Shown: positions 17,837-27,358, counted from the first letter of the stretch. The stretch: DNA of 64,000 nt from Metaruminococcus_A sp050943475 (GCA_050943475.1 JBMNPF010000004.1:152807-216806), one strand, 5' to 3'. Translations and numbers: made by a program. The notes: a model not told the origin generated them from the sequence alone.

Positions 17837-19566
17837 AATTCAAGCTCCTCCTCTGACAGCTGCGACTGGGCAATTTCACGGTAAACCGCGCAGTTCTGCA
17901 ACAGTTCCCGGTGGGTCCCTTTGCCGACAATACGGCCTTCATCCAGCACAATAATCTGTTCGGCGCCCATAATGGTGCTGATGCGCTGCGCAACGATAAG
18001 CACGGTGGACTCCCCTGTCTCCTGCTTGAGCGCGCGCCGGAGCGCCGCGTCGGTCTTAAAATCAAGTGCGGAAAAGCTGTCGTCAAAAATGTAGATCGGT
18101 GCCTGCTTGACCAGCGCGCGCGCAATGGAAAGGCGCTGTTTCTGTCCGCCTGAGACGTTGCCGCCCCCCTGTGCAATGTCCGAATCGTACCTATTTTCCT
18201 TTTCGTCAATAAATTCAGCGGCCTGCGCAATACGGGAAGCTGCAATCAGTTCTTGCTCTGCCGCATCTTCTTTTCCATACCGGAGGTTGGACGCAATGGT
18301 TCCGGAAAAGAGCACGCCCTTCTGCGGCACAAAGCCAATTTTTTCACGCAGCTCGTGCTGGGTGACGTCGCGGATATCCACCCCGTCAATCGAAATATGC
18401 CCCGCCGATACATCGTAGAAGCGGTCGATCAGGTTGACAAGGGTGGATTTCCCGGACCCGGTACTACCAATAAAAGCCGTTGTCTCGCCCGGTTTTGCAA
18501 CAAAGTTGATGTCGTTGAGCACCGGCTCCGACGCGCCGGGATAGGTAAAGGTTACGTCGTGGAATTCCACAACGCCTTTAAAATCAGACGGAAAGTGTTT
18601 GGGTGCATCCTTGTCCTGGATCACCGGCTCGGTGTCGAGCACCTCGTTGATGCGTTCCGCAGAGACCGAGGCACGCGGCAGCATGATAAACATGACCGAA
18701 ATCATCAGGAAGGACATAATGATCTGCATGGCGTATTGCATAAACGCCATCATATCCCCCACCTGAATCGCCCCGGCGTCCACCTGCCCCGCTCCAATCC
18801 AGATAATGGTGATCTGCACGGCATTCATGACGAACATCATCACCGGCATCATAAAGACCATCAGGCGGTTGACAAAGAGGTTGGTTTTGGTCAGGTCGCG
18901 GTTGACCTCGTCAAAACGCTCTTCTTCCCGCTTCTGGGTGTTGAAAGCACGGATGACCATCATGCCGGTCAGACTTTCACGAGTGACAAGGTTTAAACGG
19001 TCGACCAGCTTCTGAACCAGCTTAAACTTCGGCACCGAAAGGGAGAACAGCACCAGCACCAGCCCAATCACCACCAACACCGCCACTGCGATGATCCAGC
19101 TCAGGTTCGGGCTTTTGGTCACCGCCTTGACCACCCCGCCAACGCCCATAATTGGCGCATAAAACACAAAGCGCAGTGCCATGACCGAAAGCATCTGAAT
19201 CTGCTGGATGTCGTTGGTTGTCCTAGTAATGAGGGACGCTGTCGAAAAGCGGTCAAACTCTGCGTTTGAAAAACGCTCTACCTTGCGGAATACATCATGG
19301 CGCAGGTTGCGCGCCGTCCCCGCGGCAAGGCGCGCGGAAAGGAAGCCGACCAAAATGGTGCAAACCGCGCCCAGCAGCGCGACAAGCAGCATTTTTCCGC
19401 CCTCTTGCAGGATATAACCAGTATCTCCTGTGGTTATCCCGTTATTGACGATGTTTGACATGTAGTCCGGCAGCGCCAAATCCGTCATGGCCTGCACAAA
19501 CAACAGGGCAAAAATCACCAGCACCCAAAGAGCGTACGGCTTGTAGATTTTGATAAGCTTCATCAT
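17833..19566 (-). CDS. ABC exporter half-transporter, degenerate-site subunit
   Basis: Partner half-transporter of about 577 residues with six membrane helices and a C-terminal ATPase domain. Walker A GSTGSGKSTLVN and signature NVSGGQKQR are normal, but Walker B is IYIFDDSFSALD, with Asp in place of the catalytic Glu, and the H-loop reads VAQRIST, with Gln for His. These are the known marks of the non-hydrolysing site of heterodimeric exporters. It is translationally coupled to the gene at 15941-17836. The frame is open to an ATG at 19593, but homologues begin near MMKLIKIYKPY, so 19566 or 19563 is preferred; neither has a strong ribosome site. Confidence 0.92.
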   Translation of the reverse strand: MMKLIKIYKPYALWVLVIFALLFVQAMTDLALPDYMSNIVNNGITTGDTGYILQEGGKMLLVALLGAVCTILVGFLSARLAAGTARNLRHDVFRKVERFSNAEFDRFSTASLITRTTNDIQQIQMLSVMALRFVFYAPIMGVGGVVKAVTKSPNLSWIIAVAVLVVIGLVLVLFSLSVPKFKLVQKLVDRLNLVTRESLTGMMVIRAFNTQKREEERFDEVNRDLTKTNLFVNRLMVFMMPVMMFVMNAVQITIIWIGAGQVDAGAIQVGDMMAFMQYAMQIIMSFLMISVMFIMLPRASVSAERINEVLDTEPVIQDKDAPKHFPSDFKGVVEFHDVTFTYPGASEPVLNDINFVAKPGETTAFIGSTGSGKSTLVNLIDRFYDVSAGHISIDGVDIRDVTQHELREKIGFVPQKGVLFSGTIASNLRYGKEDAAEQELIAASRIAQAAEFIDEKENRYDSDIAQGGGNVSGGQKQRLSIARALVKQAPIYIFDDSFSALDFKTDAALRRALKQETGESTVLIVAQRISTIMGAEQIIVLDEGRIVGKGTHRELLQNCAVYREIAQSQLSEEELEL

Positions 19567-20080
19567 ACCGATTTCAAGCCCCCAAGTTTTCATGTTCTGT
19601 TTCTTTATCGCATCTTAATATTATCTGCAATCTTCCGGGGAAAAGCTTGAACAAATTGAGAATATACTGCAAACAAAGCATTATTTATGAAAAGTGACGG
19701 AAATCATAAAATTTCAAACGACTCTTTTCTGGTAAATCGCCTCATACAAATCACATTGATAAAACCAAATTCATGGACGACCCCGCCAACCAGCGGGCCA
19801 AACCGCGGTTTAAACTGCTCCGCGGCAAGTCCAGTTGTTTCCCGGAGCCAGCCGAAAAACGGCATGTCTTCTATTCCATCGGTCGGCTAATCATCGCCAG
19901 ACCGGCCGAACATCCAATATCCCCTGCCGCCCACAGGCAGAAAAACCGCCCTGCCCACAAGGGCAGAGCGGTTTTTGTTTCATGTTCTATTCAATTCCCC
20001 ACGGACATCTGTTTGCACAACGCAAGGCCGTTTTGGCGCAATACAGGGATACAAACGGGTATTTGTACCAATCGGTGCGG
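19567..20080. other. Intergenic region between the ABC exporter and the AbrB-type gene
   Basis: Holds the upstream region of the exporter operon and the AbrB terminator at 19941-19976. No gene is supported in it; the open frames there lack ribosome sites and overlap the terminator. Confidence 0.5.
19941..19976. terminator. Terminator downstream of the AbrB-type gene
   Basis: AAAAACCGCCCTGCCC (19941-19956) and GGGCAGAGCGGTTTTT (19961-19976) form a stem with one mismatch around ACAA, with A- and T-runs on both sides. It lies about 105 bases beyond the AbrB-type stop on the minus strand. Confidence 0.8.
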
Positions 20081-21415
20081 TCATAGCCCCGGGAAAAGCG
20101 TCATCAGAGCGGAAATAATCATGGGGTAAAACGCAATGACGCTCACCGAACGCAACAGTTGAAAAATGGTGACCTTGGCAACGTCGGCGCCAAGGTCACC
20201 TGCAATCAGCGTCAGGTCGGAAAGCCCACCCGGCGCACAGCAGAAAAACGCCGTGCCAATATCAAGGTCGGTAAAGCGGTACAGCACCAGGCTCATCACC
20301 ATACTAATGAGCAGATACCCCACCAAAAACGCCAGCGCCGGAAGCACAGCATATTGCAGACTCAGTACCGCCGCAAAAGTAATTCCTACGCCAATGAGAG
20401 CGCCGGAACAAATCTGTGCGCCGGTTTTGACCGGCACCGGCATATAGGCGTTGTCAAAAAAGATGTTCTGAATTGCAACGCCCACCATTGCAAAGACAAT
20501 GGTACCCGCCGGAATCCCCGTAAGGTAGCCAATCAAACCGCTTACCCCGCCGACCACCAGCGTAATAAACAGTTCTCTCATCCCACGTTTTTTCGCCGGC
20601 TTGGGTTCGGGCGTCTGCTCTTCAGCAGACGCTGTGTTCCCTCTGGTTTCAAGCCGTGCTTTGTTTTCCAAACAAGAATCTGTTTTTTCTACAGCCGCAT
20701 GGAAAGCAGCCGGTACCGCACCGCTATATGGAACCGTTTCCAGGTTTTCGAACGCCGTTTCTGCCGCAGCCACGGGTTCCAGCAGTGCCCTATTTTCGGT
20801 CAGGGCCAATTTCGCTTCTTTCAATCCCCCACCGGCAGCTTCCCGTTCTTCTCCCTGCACGGCATCCATGTCAGCGTGTAAAACCGCAGCCGCTTTCAGA
20901 TGCCGTCTGGTGTGATGCTTTACAATCTGGGAAATCACCGGCGGGAACAGCGCCATGACCGATATCAGACGGACAAGCTGGAGTACCGAAACCACCGAGG
21001 TATCCGCCCCCATATCATAGCTGATGAGGGTCATATCCACTAATCCCCCCGGCGCGCAGGAAAACAGCGAGGTAACGAGGTCATAATCGGTAAACCGGCA
21101 GAGGAGAAGGCCCATTCCCAGTGTAAGGGCAATGACCGAAACCACCGCAAGCACTGCCGGGACAATAACTCGCCGCAGCGCAAGGACATCCTTCTTACGG
21201 ATGCCTACCCCGATGAACAGCCCCGCAATGATCTGCACCGCCACCTTGACCTCGGTTGGCAGATAGGCCTGTCCGGTCGCAATATTCAGGGCCGCAACCG
21301 CAACCATGGCCCCGATCATGGCGCCGGCGGGCACCTTGATTTTCTGGGCGAGCAGCCCACCGGCCACCGCCACCAGGAGTGTAAACAGCAACTGTACCAG
21401 CTGCAACGAAACCAC
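20081..21415 (-). CDS. AbrB-family membrane protein (PF05145) with long internal linker
   Basis: A 444-residue membrane protein with two homologous halves. Each half repeats the order of a VPAGxxxxAM-type segment, an IGVGI segment, a YRFTDxD or CRFTDYD segment and CAPGGLVDMT or CAPGGLSDLT. The family (named 'ammonia monooxygenase' or AbrB regulators in databases) is a set of about 350-residue transport-like proteins with no firm function. Here a charged linker of about 85 residues, rich in Glu and Ala (about 165-250), separates the halves and accounts for the extra length. The frame starts with GTG at 21415, but a TTG at 21406 is better placed after AGGTGG. It is monocistronic. Confidence 0.82.
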   Translation of the reverse strand: MVSLQLVQLLFTLLVAVAGGLLAQKIKVPAGAMIGAMVAVAALNIATGQAYLPTEVKVAVQIIAGLFIGVGIRKKDVLALRRVIVPAVLAVVSVIALTLGMGLLLCRFTDYDLVTSLFSCAPGGLVDMTLISYDMGADTSVVSVLQLVRLISVMALFPPVISQIVKHHTRRHLKAAAVLHADMDAVQGEEREAAGGGLKEAKLALTENRALLEPVAAAETAFENLETVPYSGAVPAAFHAAVEKTDSCLENKARLETRGNTASAEEQTPEPKPAKKRGMRELFITLVVGGVSGLIGYLTGIPAGTIVFAMVGVAIQNIFFDNAYMPVPVKTGAQICSGALIGVGITFAAVLSLQYAVLPALAFLVGYLLISMVMSLVLYRFTDLDIGTAFFCCAPGGLSDLTLIAGDLGADVAKVTIFQLLRSVSVIAFYPMIISALMTLFPGL

Positions 21416-21768
21416 CTGCTTTTTCTATGTTGTCTGCTGTGTTGTATTGGATCGATTCTGCATGGTATCCACCGCTTTGAACCAATGAGCTGGATCAAAC
21501 GCCACAAGGCTCTCCTTCGGGGCAGATCGCAAAAGTGTTCTTTTCTCCCTTGTGGCGTTATCAAATGCAAAAGCGGCAGTGTCTTTAAAATGGGCAGGTT
21601 TGGCGTACATTTCCATCTCCAAAACAAAAGCCCGGCACGTTCCCGGCCGGGCTCATATTGTTTTTCACCCATCCGCTTACTGCTCTGGGGCCATTACGTT
21701 CGTTTCAGAGCAGCTTCTTGAGTCCTATTATAATATAAAATAGCAGACAGGTCAAACCGCACCAAAAA
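21416..21768. other. Intergenic region between the AbrB-type gene and spoIID-like gene
   Basis: Contains a 12-bp inverted repeat (AACGCCACAAGG at 21498-21509 with CCTTGTGGCGTT at 21548-21559) of unknown role upstream of the AbrB-type gene, and the hairpin of the SpoIID terminator at 21629-21653. No gene is supported. Confidence 0.45.
21621..21653 (-). terminator. Terminator of the SpoIID-like gene
   Basis: AGCCCGGC (21629-21636) pairs with GCCGGGCT (21646-21653). On the minus strand the stem is followed by TTTTGTTTT. Confidence 0.65.
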
Positions 21769-22770
21769 TTAAAGGTCGGAGAGGGTAATTCCGGTGTAAT
21801 AGTGGGTGAGGATTTCCTCATAGCTTTTTCCGGAAGCCGCCATCTGGTTTGCACCGTATTGGCTCATGCCAACGCCATGCCCCAGACCGCGTGTGGTAAA
21901 GGTGTAGCTGTCGTCCTCCGCCTTGTACTGCACCGTAAAATTCGCCGAGGACAGCCCAAGCGCCGCACGAATCTGAACGCCGGACAAGGTCAGGTTGCCC
22001 ACCTGCGCCTCGGTAATGGTTCCGGAGTCGCTGGTGGATTGAATTTGAAACAGCGCTACTTTATCGCCGTCCAAAACAAAATCCGGGTAGGATTGTTTCA
22101 GCGCATCCGAGAGTTCCTGAAAGGTCAGTTTTTTCTCCGAAAGGTAAGAGGGTGCGTTCTGGTCGGCGGCACTGTCCACCGGTACCAGGTAGGCGTAGTC
22201 GCCTCCCCACACCACCTTTGCCGATTCGGTCTTACCGGATGAAGTAGAATGGAACGCGGCGGCAATCGGTTCGTCTTCATACAGCATCACCTTGCCAATC
22301 ACCGCATCGACCGCGTCGCTGCACTTTTTCCAGTATTCGTCCGCTTTATCGCCGTACATTTTGCTAAATTCTTCCCGGCTGACATAAGCCTGGTATTTGG
22401 AGGGATCGTCGCTGAAATCCGCGCCTTTTAAATCGGCGTTGGTTCCTGTATTGGCCTCTTTCATCCGGAGAGCATAGGTATGCGCCGCCACCGCCTGTGC
22501 TTTAATGGCCTCGGTTTCATAATCCATTGGGATTTCGGCGCTGACCACCCCCTTGATGTAATCCGCAGCCGAAAGCTCCAGCACTTCGCCCGTACTGGTC
22601 CGCAACAATTTAAAGGTTTCTGTGGATCCGCCCCCGCCGCTTTCGCCCGCTGTCCCTGAGTCCGAACTTCCGTCCTGCACGGCGGCAGGCGTTGGGACCA
22701 AAAACGCCGTCAGTGGAATGCACAGCACCACCAAAAACAGCAGAAGAAGGTTCAGCAATCCTTTTTTCAT
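21769..22770 (-). CDS. spoIID: SpoIID/LytB-domain protein
   Basis: SpoIID is a membrane-anchored lytic transglycosylase that thins septal peptidoglycan during engulfment in sporulation. This 333-residue protein has one N-terminal membrane helix (about 5-25), a short Ser/Gly linker and the SpoIID domain, marked by DYIKGVVSAEIP, EAIKAQAVAAHTYALR, STSSGKTESA and the C-terminal GLGHGVGMSQYGANQMA. The length matches SpoIID of Bacillus and Clostridium. GTG at 22773 and ATG at 22770 both follow GGAGG; the ATG is used here. Usual neighbours such as spoIIQ or murA are absent, so a SpoIID-like paralogue with a different timing cannot be excluded. Confidence 0.88.
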   Translation of the reverse strand: MKKGLLNLLLLFLVVLCIPLTAFLVPTPAAVQDGSSDSGTAGESGGGGSTETFKLLRTSTGEVLELSAADYIKGVVSAEIPMDYETEAIKAQAVAAHTYALRMKEANTGTNADLKGADFSDDPSKYQAYVSREEFSKMYGDKADEYWKKCSDAVDAVIGKVMLYEDEPIAAAFHSTSSGKTESAKVVWGGDYAYLVPVDSAADQNAPSYLSEKKLTFQELSDALKQSYPDFVLDGDKVALFQIQSTSDSGTITEAQVGNLTLSGVQIRAALGLSSANFTVQYKAEDDSYTFTTRGLGHGVGMSQYGANQMAASGKSYEEILTHYYTGITLSDL

Positions 22771-22917
22771 CACACAAGACCTCCAAAGATGAATTTTTAT
22801 TTATAATTTCCTGCATTTTTCAAAAACTATAGGTCACATTTCAGTTAATACTCCCTCCATTTTGAATAACAAGAACGAACCCCATTCAAAAATTACCGTT
22901 TCATCCAAACCGCTCGC

Positions 22918-22946
22918 TTGACTTCCACCGGCAAATCCCTTAAAAT
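22918..22946 (+). promoter_or_regulatory. Promoter of the citrate synthase gene
   Basis: TTGACT (22918-22923), a 17-base spacer and TAAAAT (22941-22946), about 65 bases before the start codon. Confidence 0.6.
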
Positions 22947-23010
22947 AAAAATAATCTGTACGTCGCCGGGTTCCCGGGCGTACAGCTTGGACACTGGGGA
23001 GGTCTCACAA

Positions 23011-24369
23011 ATGAATTTGTCCGATACAGAATATAAATCCATTGAAACATTATGCGAGCGCTTTAAGGAATATAACTCCATTGACCCTGGTTATTATAAA
23101 AAGTACGACATCAAACGCGGCCTGCGCAACTCAGACGGCACCGGCGTTGTGGCAGGGCTTACCAAAATCTGCAACGTCCATGGCTATGTCCTCAACGAGC
23201 ATGAACGCGAGCCCATTGACGGCAAGCTCATCTACCGCGGAATTGATATTGAAGACCTTATTGCAGGCTTTACAAAAGGCGGACGCTATGGGTTTGAAGA
23301 AACCATTTATCTGCTGCTGTTTGGAGTTCTTCCCAACAAAGTTGAGCTGGAGGACTTCACGACCATCCTCAGCTTTTACCGCGAACTGCCGGAAGGGTTC
23401 GCCGAGGATATGATTTTCAAGGCTCCGTCCCGCAATATCATGAACAAAATGGCACGCTCGGTGCTGGCGCTGTATTCCTACGACGACAACGCGGAGGACA
23501 ACTCCTTGGTCGCAGAGATGAACAAGGCCATTAAGCTCATTGCGCGGATTCCAACTATTATGGTCAACGCTTATCAGGTCAAACGCCGCCATTATGACCA
23601 TGAAAGCATGTACTTCCACCCTTCCAATTTGGAAGAGGGTTTTGCACAGAGCATCCTCTCCTCCCTGCGGATGGACCGTACCTATACCAAAGAGGAAGCG
23701 CGGCTGCTCGACCTCTGTCTGGTCCTCCACGCGGAGCACGGCGGCGGCAACAACTCCACCTTTACCTGCCGCTCCCTCACCTCAACGGGGACCGACGCTT
23801 ACGCCGCTTATGCGGGGGCCATCAGCGCCCTCAAGGGGCCGCGTCACGGGGGCGCCAACATCAAAGTAGCGGAAATGCTGGAATGTTTTAAAGACAACAT
23901 CCAAAACGTACATGACGAAACCGAAATTGCCTCTTTCATTGAAAAGGTTATCGACCGGGAAGCGGGCGACGGCAGCGGTCTCATTTACGGAATGGGTCAT
24001 GCCGTTTATACAAAATCCGACCCGCGCGCCGTCATTTTAAAACAGCGTGCCGAGGCCATAGCCGCCGGAACCGAATTTGAGGACGATCTCTGCCTGCTGG
24101 AGGCAATTGAAAAACTTACTCCAACCATTTTTGAGCGCAAAAAGGGTGCTTCAAAGGTCATCAGTGCCAATGTGGATATGTACTCCGGGCTTGTATACCG
24201 CATGCTGGGTATCCCGTCTGATCTGTTCACCCCGCTCTTTGCGGTTTCCCGTATGGCGGGATGGGCCGCTCACCGGATGGAAGAGCTTATAAACGGCAAG
24301 CGTATTGTCCGCCCGGCCTATAAAGCCATTGTGCAAAAACAAAATTACGTTGAACTGGAAAGCAGATGA
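23011..24369 (+). CDS. gltA: Citrate synthase (Si type)
   Basis: Condenses acetyl-CoA and oxaloacetate to citrate. The 452-residue protein is a full-length citrate synthase of the clostridial type. The catalytic segments are HAEHGGGNNSTFTCR (first active His), GPRHGGANIKV (second His) and YGMGHAVYTKSDPRA (Asp region). IYRGIDIEDLI in the N-terminal part is also typical. The ATG at 23011 follows GGGGAGGT seven bases upstream; the frame is open to 22918 but that region holds the promoter. Its stop overlaps the start of a membrane protein gene by four bases. A second, unrelated citrate-synthase-like gene lies at 43019-44419. Confidence 0.96.
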   Translation: MNLSDTEYKSIETLCERFKEYNSIDPGYYKKYDIKRGLRNSDGTGVVAGLTKICNVHGYVLNEHEREPIDGKLIYRGIDIEDLIAGFTKGGRYGFEETIYLLLFGVLPNKVELEDFTTILSFYRELPEGFAEDMIFKAPSRNIMNKMARSVLALYSYDDNAEDNSLVAEMNKAIKLIARIPTIMVNAYQVKRRHYDHESMYFHPSNLEEGFAQSILSSLRMDRTYTKEEARLLDLCLVLHAEHGGGNNSTFTCRSLTSTGTDAYAAYAGAISALKGPRHGGANIKVAEMLECFKDNIQNVHDETEIASFIEKVIDREAGDGSGLIYGMGHAVYTKSDPRAVILKQRAEAIAAGTEFEDDLCLLEAIEKLTPTIFERKKGASKVISANVDMYSGLVYRMLGIPSDLFTPLFAVSRMAGWAAHRMEELINGKRIVRPAYKAIVQKQNYVELESR

Positions 24370-25202
24370 TATCCATGAAGCCGTTTGCATCCGTGCTACA
24401 GGTCCTTCTTGGCGTTATACTGGCGCTTGCTGTCCCTCTTGGGGTTTTATTCCGCATTATGCAGCTGCTCTACGCCATTGACTATTCCACCGGCTTTTAC
24501 AAAGAGTGGCATTTTTCACTTCCCATGCTGGATGTTACGTTGGCGGTCACAGCGGTGCTGGTGCTTCTTTCTGCCGTTTTTCTGCGCAAAATGGAACTTT
24601 CGGTTCCGCATATGAAAACGTTGGGCGTTTCGCTCTTTTCCTTTTTGTGTGCGGCCGGCATTGCGCTTCAACTGGTGCTGCAAATGGTTCAGGCCAAAGA
24701 GTGGGGCGTTTTGTTTTTCCTTTCGTTTTTGCTTTCAGCGGTCAGTGTAGGCTGTTTTGTGGCTTTGGGGATTAAAACCAGGCAGCACATGGCGTCTTCT
24801 CCGGCATTTCTGTTCCGCAACATTGTGCTGACTCTTTGGTGTTGTGTAGAAATATTAATGGTCTTTTTTGACCATTCAACCGAATCCAACACCTCAGAAT
24901 ACGTCTTTATCATTCTGTTTTTATATTTTGCCACCCTGTTCTTTGTAAAATATGGCAAGCTCGCTTTCTACAGCGGCCCTACCAATGCCTGCTCGTTCAG
25001 TTTGCTGGTCTCTTCTTCTCTGATGGGGTTGTTTGGCTGCATTCTTTCCATCCCGAATTTCTTTGTTGCGCTCAGCGGTGCCGGTTCCTGGCTGGAGCTT
25101 TCTCCTTTCTCCTGTGTTGCCCTGCCTTTAGGAGCCTATGGTTTGGTCTTTTTCTATTCCAACTGTTTTCACTCTGTATTTAAGAAAGGCCTGCGGGTCT
25201 AA
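24366..25202 (+). CDS. Polytopic membrane protein of unknown function
   Basis: I do not recognise a family. The 278-residue sequence contains about eight hydrophobic segments spread over its length, short polar loops and no obvious catalytic or binding motif. It begins inside the stop of citrate synthase (ATGA overlap), which points to translational coupling and co-transcription; an ATG nine bases later (24375) is an alternative start. A hairpin follows 17 bases after its stop. The coupling suggests a link with citrate or central metabolism, but this is inference only. Confidence 0.7.
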   Translation: MISMKPFASVLQVLLGVILALAVPLGVLFRIMQLLYAIDYSTGFYKEWHFSLPMLDVTLAVTAVLVLLSAVFLRKMELSVPHMKTLGVSLFSFLCAAGIALQLVLQMVQAKEWGVLFFLSFLLSAVSVGCFVALGIKTRQHMASSPAFLFRNIVLTLWCCVEILMVFFDHSTESNTSEYVFIILFLYFATLFFVKYGKLAFYSGPTNACSFSLLVSSSLMGLFGCILSIPNFFVALSGAGSWLELSPFSCVALPLGAYGLVFFYSNCFHSVFKKGLRV

Positions 25203-25219
25203 ACATTTTCAATAAATCC

Positions 25220-25251
25220 AAACGCCCGGCTGTAAAAACAGCCGGGCGTTT
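25220..25251 (+). terminator. Hairpin after the membrane protein gene, possible terminator
   Basis: A perfect 14-bp stem, AAACGCCCGGCTGT (25220-25233) and ACAGCCGGGCGTTT (25238-25251), with an AAAA loop. Only three T follow the stem, so termination may be partial and nnrE may be reached by read-through. Confidence 0.6.
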
Positions 25252-25275
25252 AAAACCGGAAAGGAGCCTTTTGCA

Positions 25276-25893
25276 ATGAGAATTCTTACAGCCACTGAAA
25301 TGCGCCAGGCAGAAGCGCGTGCTGTGCAAAACGGAACAAGCTATGAACAGCTCATGGAAAACGCAGGAATTCAAGCGGCTCAGCAGCTTACCCGCACACA
25401 TGCCGGGGCGCCGCGCATCCTGTTTTTGTGCGGGAAAGGAAACAATGGCGGGGACGCCCTTGTCATGGCCCGTTTGCTCGCCCCAAAAGGGTGGACGGTA
25501 TCGATTTCATTTCTTTGCGGGGAACAGCTTTCGGAGCTTGCCACCCTCAACCGTAGCCGCCTACCGGAGCAGGTTCGGATCCTCCCACTGGATAGCAGCC
25601 TGTACAGCGAAATTACCCGGGCGGATTTTCTGGTGGACGCAGTATTCGGCATTGGGTTCCACGGCGAACTTCCGGAACCGGTGCGCGCTGTTTTCCGCAA
25701 AGCCAATGCAGCCAACGCAGAACGTATTGCACTGGATATCCCAAGCGGGCTCAACTGCGATACCGGCGAACAAAGCCCCGATTCTTTCTGCGCCGACCAA
25801 ACTTTCACCTTTGGCGCCTACAAACCCGCCCTGCTGCTGGATTCCTGCCAGCCCTTCTGCGGCAAAACCATCTGTCTGGATATCGGACTGTAA
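25276..25893 (+). CDS. nnrE: NAD(P)H-hydrate epimerase
   Basis: Interconverts the R and S forms of hydrated NAD(P)H so that the dehydratase can repair both. The 205-residue protein is a single YjeF N-terminal domain with MENAG near residue 28, the Rossmann loop GKGNNGGDALVMARLL, VDAVFGIGFHG, and LDIPSGLNCDTG. Many bacteria fuse this to the NnrD dehydratase domain; here that C-terminal domain is absent and there is no adjacent dehydratase gene. The ATG at 25276 follows GGAAAGGAG with a spacing of about eight bases. Confidence 0.92.
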   Translation: MRILTATEMRQAEARAVQNGTSYEQLMENAGIQAAQQLTRTHAGAPRILFLCGKGNNGGDALVMARLLAPKGWTVSISFLCGEQLSELATLNRSRLPEQVRILPLDSSLYSEITRADFLVDAVFGIGFHGELPEPVRAVFRKANAANAERIALDIPSGLNCDTGEQSPDSFCADQTFTFGAYKPALLLDSCQPFCGKTICLDIGL

Positions 25894-26130
25894 AACAGCA
25901 AATTTTTATTCATAAGGGACTTCACGCCGCCTGGTGCAATCGAGCAATAAGGCGGCATTCATCATTCCCCTGTTCCAAGCTGACGTTTTCTCTATTCATT
26001 TCAAGGTGCATCGTGCAGAAAATTTCCAGCGTCGGCCCACCAAACAAACCGCTCTGGTTTCATACCGCTTGCTTCACACGAGTGGCATAAAGTCCGGCAT
26101 GCTTCAAAGGCTGATTTGCCGCGTCCATCA

Positions 26131-26167
26131 AAAACAGACGCCGGATCCATGACCCGGCGTCTGTTTT
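26131..26167. terminator. Bidirectional terminator between nnrE and tmcAL
   Basis: AAAACAGACGCCGG (26131-26144) pairs with CCGGCGTCTGTTTT (26154-26167). It lies four bases beyond the tmcAL stop on the minus strand and also serves nnrE. Confidence 0.8.
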
Positions 26168-26170
26168 GCA

Positions 26171-27358
26171 TTATAGAAATATGGCCTCCTGTGTATAATC
26201 CCGCCCGTACGGCAAAACCTTCGGTGTGCCAAGCGCCCAAAGCTCTGCAGCACAGCATTCGATCTCCGCAATCCGCCCACCGTATGACGCCAGCTTGGCG
26301 AAACTGGTTCCATACGGCAGAGAGGAGGTTTGTTTCATCCGGGCGGCGACTTCCCGGCCGCGCTGGTTCATACCAAGAATCCGCAGGTAAGCAGGCTGCA
26401 GCTTCACATCCTCTTGCACTACACCAAGCGCCGCGTACAGGGCAATCCGTCGCAAACGCGCATGCGCGTACCGCTTGGTTTTTGCAAGCGTATAAAACTC
26501 CTCCAATGTTGCAGCCGATCTTGCCGCGCGTACAAGCCGCTCGGCAAGCCCCTCAGATACATCCGGAAGGCGGTCAAAGTCCGCGGCCTCCATGGTCCGG
26601 AGCCGATATAAAATTCCCCGCTCCAGCGCCTCCAAACGGCAGGGCGCACCGCCGGCCTCCAGCTCACACTGGTAAAGCTCCCACGCCGCCGCTGGAAGGT
26701 AAGACTCCGCCTGCACCGGAGCCAAACCAGTCAGCATTCTGCGCAGGGCCGACGCACTGGCAAACTGCCCGGACGGTTCTTTCCCGTCGTGGGCAATCCC
26801 CTGCCGCCCTATCGTCAGCGGCTGGATTGCGGAATTTCTCTGAAGCAGCGCTTTCAGATATTCCACACCGAGGATGTTGTTCGGTTCTGCCAGCACCGCG
26901 GCGACTTCCGGACCAGCCAGCCGCTCCACCGCCTTTTGGCGTGCCGCCGCATAAGGTACTCCCTGTTTCAGCTCTCGCCGGATGGTTTCGTCCGCCGCTT
27001 CCTCCAGGCAGGCACGCGCCGCTTCCCACAGCGGCGCAATCCGCCCACACTCACTCCCAAATCCCAGCCAATCGGTACAGCCTGTCGCCTCAAGCAGGCT
27101 CACCGCCGCGTCGGCAAACTTTTCGGCGGAACAGGCTGCAAACAGCGAAGGCAGCTCCAGCACCAAATCGACTCCACAGCGGAGCGCCGCTTCGGTCCGC
27201 GTCCACTTTGAAAAGAGCGCAGGTTCCCCCCGCTGAACGAGATGCCCGCTCATCACCGCCACAATATGGGTCGCCCCCTGCTCCCGCAGCCAGGATGCCA
27301 ACCAGGCGTGCCCGTTGTGATATGGGTTGTATTCTGCTATAATACCGGCTATTTTCAC
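26171..27358 (-). CDS. tmcAL: tRNA(Met) cytidine acetate ligase
   Basis: Forms N4-acetylcytidine at the wobble position of elongator tRNA-Met from acetate and ATP. The 395-residue protein has the nucleotidyltransferase-like N-terminus with GIIAEYNPYHNGH (HxGH motif), MSGHLVQRGEPALF, and FGSECG, followed by the long helical C-terminal part of the family. The frame is open to 27382, but the GTG at 27358 follows GAGGAAAA and gives the normal start VKIAGIIAEYNP. The gene diverges from ackA; acetate supply and use by the two products is a suggestive but unproven pairing. Confidence 0.92.
   Translation of the reverse strand: MKIAGIIAEYNPYHNGHAWLASWLREQGATHIVAVMSGHLVQRGEPALFSKWTRTEAALRCGVDLVLELPSLFAACSAEKFADAAVSLLEATGCTDWLGFGSECGRIAPLWEAARACLEEAADETIRRELKQGVPYAAARQKAVERLAGPEVAAVLAEPNNILGVEYLKALLQRNSAIQPLTIGRQGIAHDGKEPSGQFASASALRRMLTGLAPVQAESYLPAAAWELYQCELEAGGAPCRLEALERGILYRLRTMEAADFDRLPDVSEGLAERLVRAARSAATLEEFYTLAKTKRYAHARLRRIALYAALGVVQEDVKLQPAYLRILGMNQRGREVAARMKQTSSLPYGTSFAKLASYGGRIAEIECCAAELWALGTPKVLPYGRDYTQEAIFL

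Noticed and set aside
26116..27342. Long plus-strand open frame (408 codons) opposite tmcAL
   Set aside because: It is rich in Pro, Ala and Arg without family motifs, has no ribosome site, and covers a clearly recognisable tmcAL gene on the other strand.
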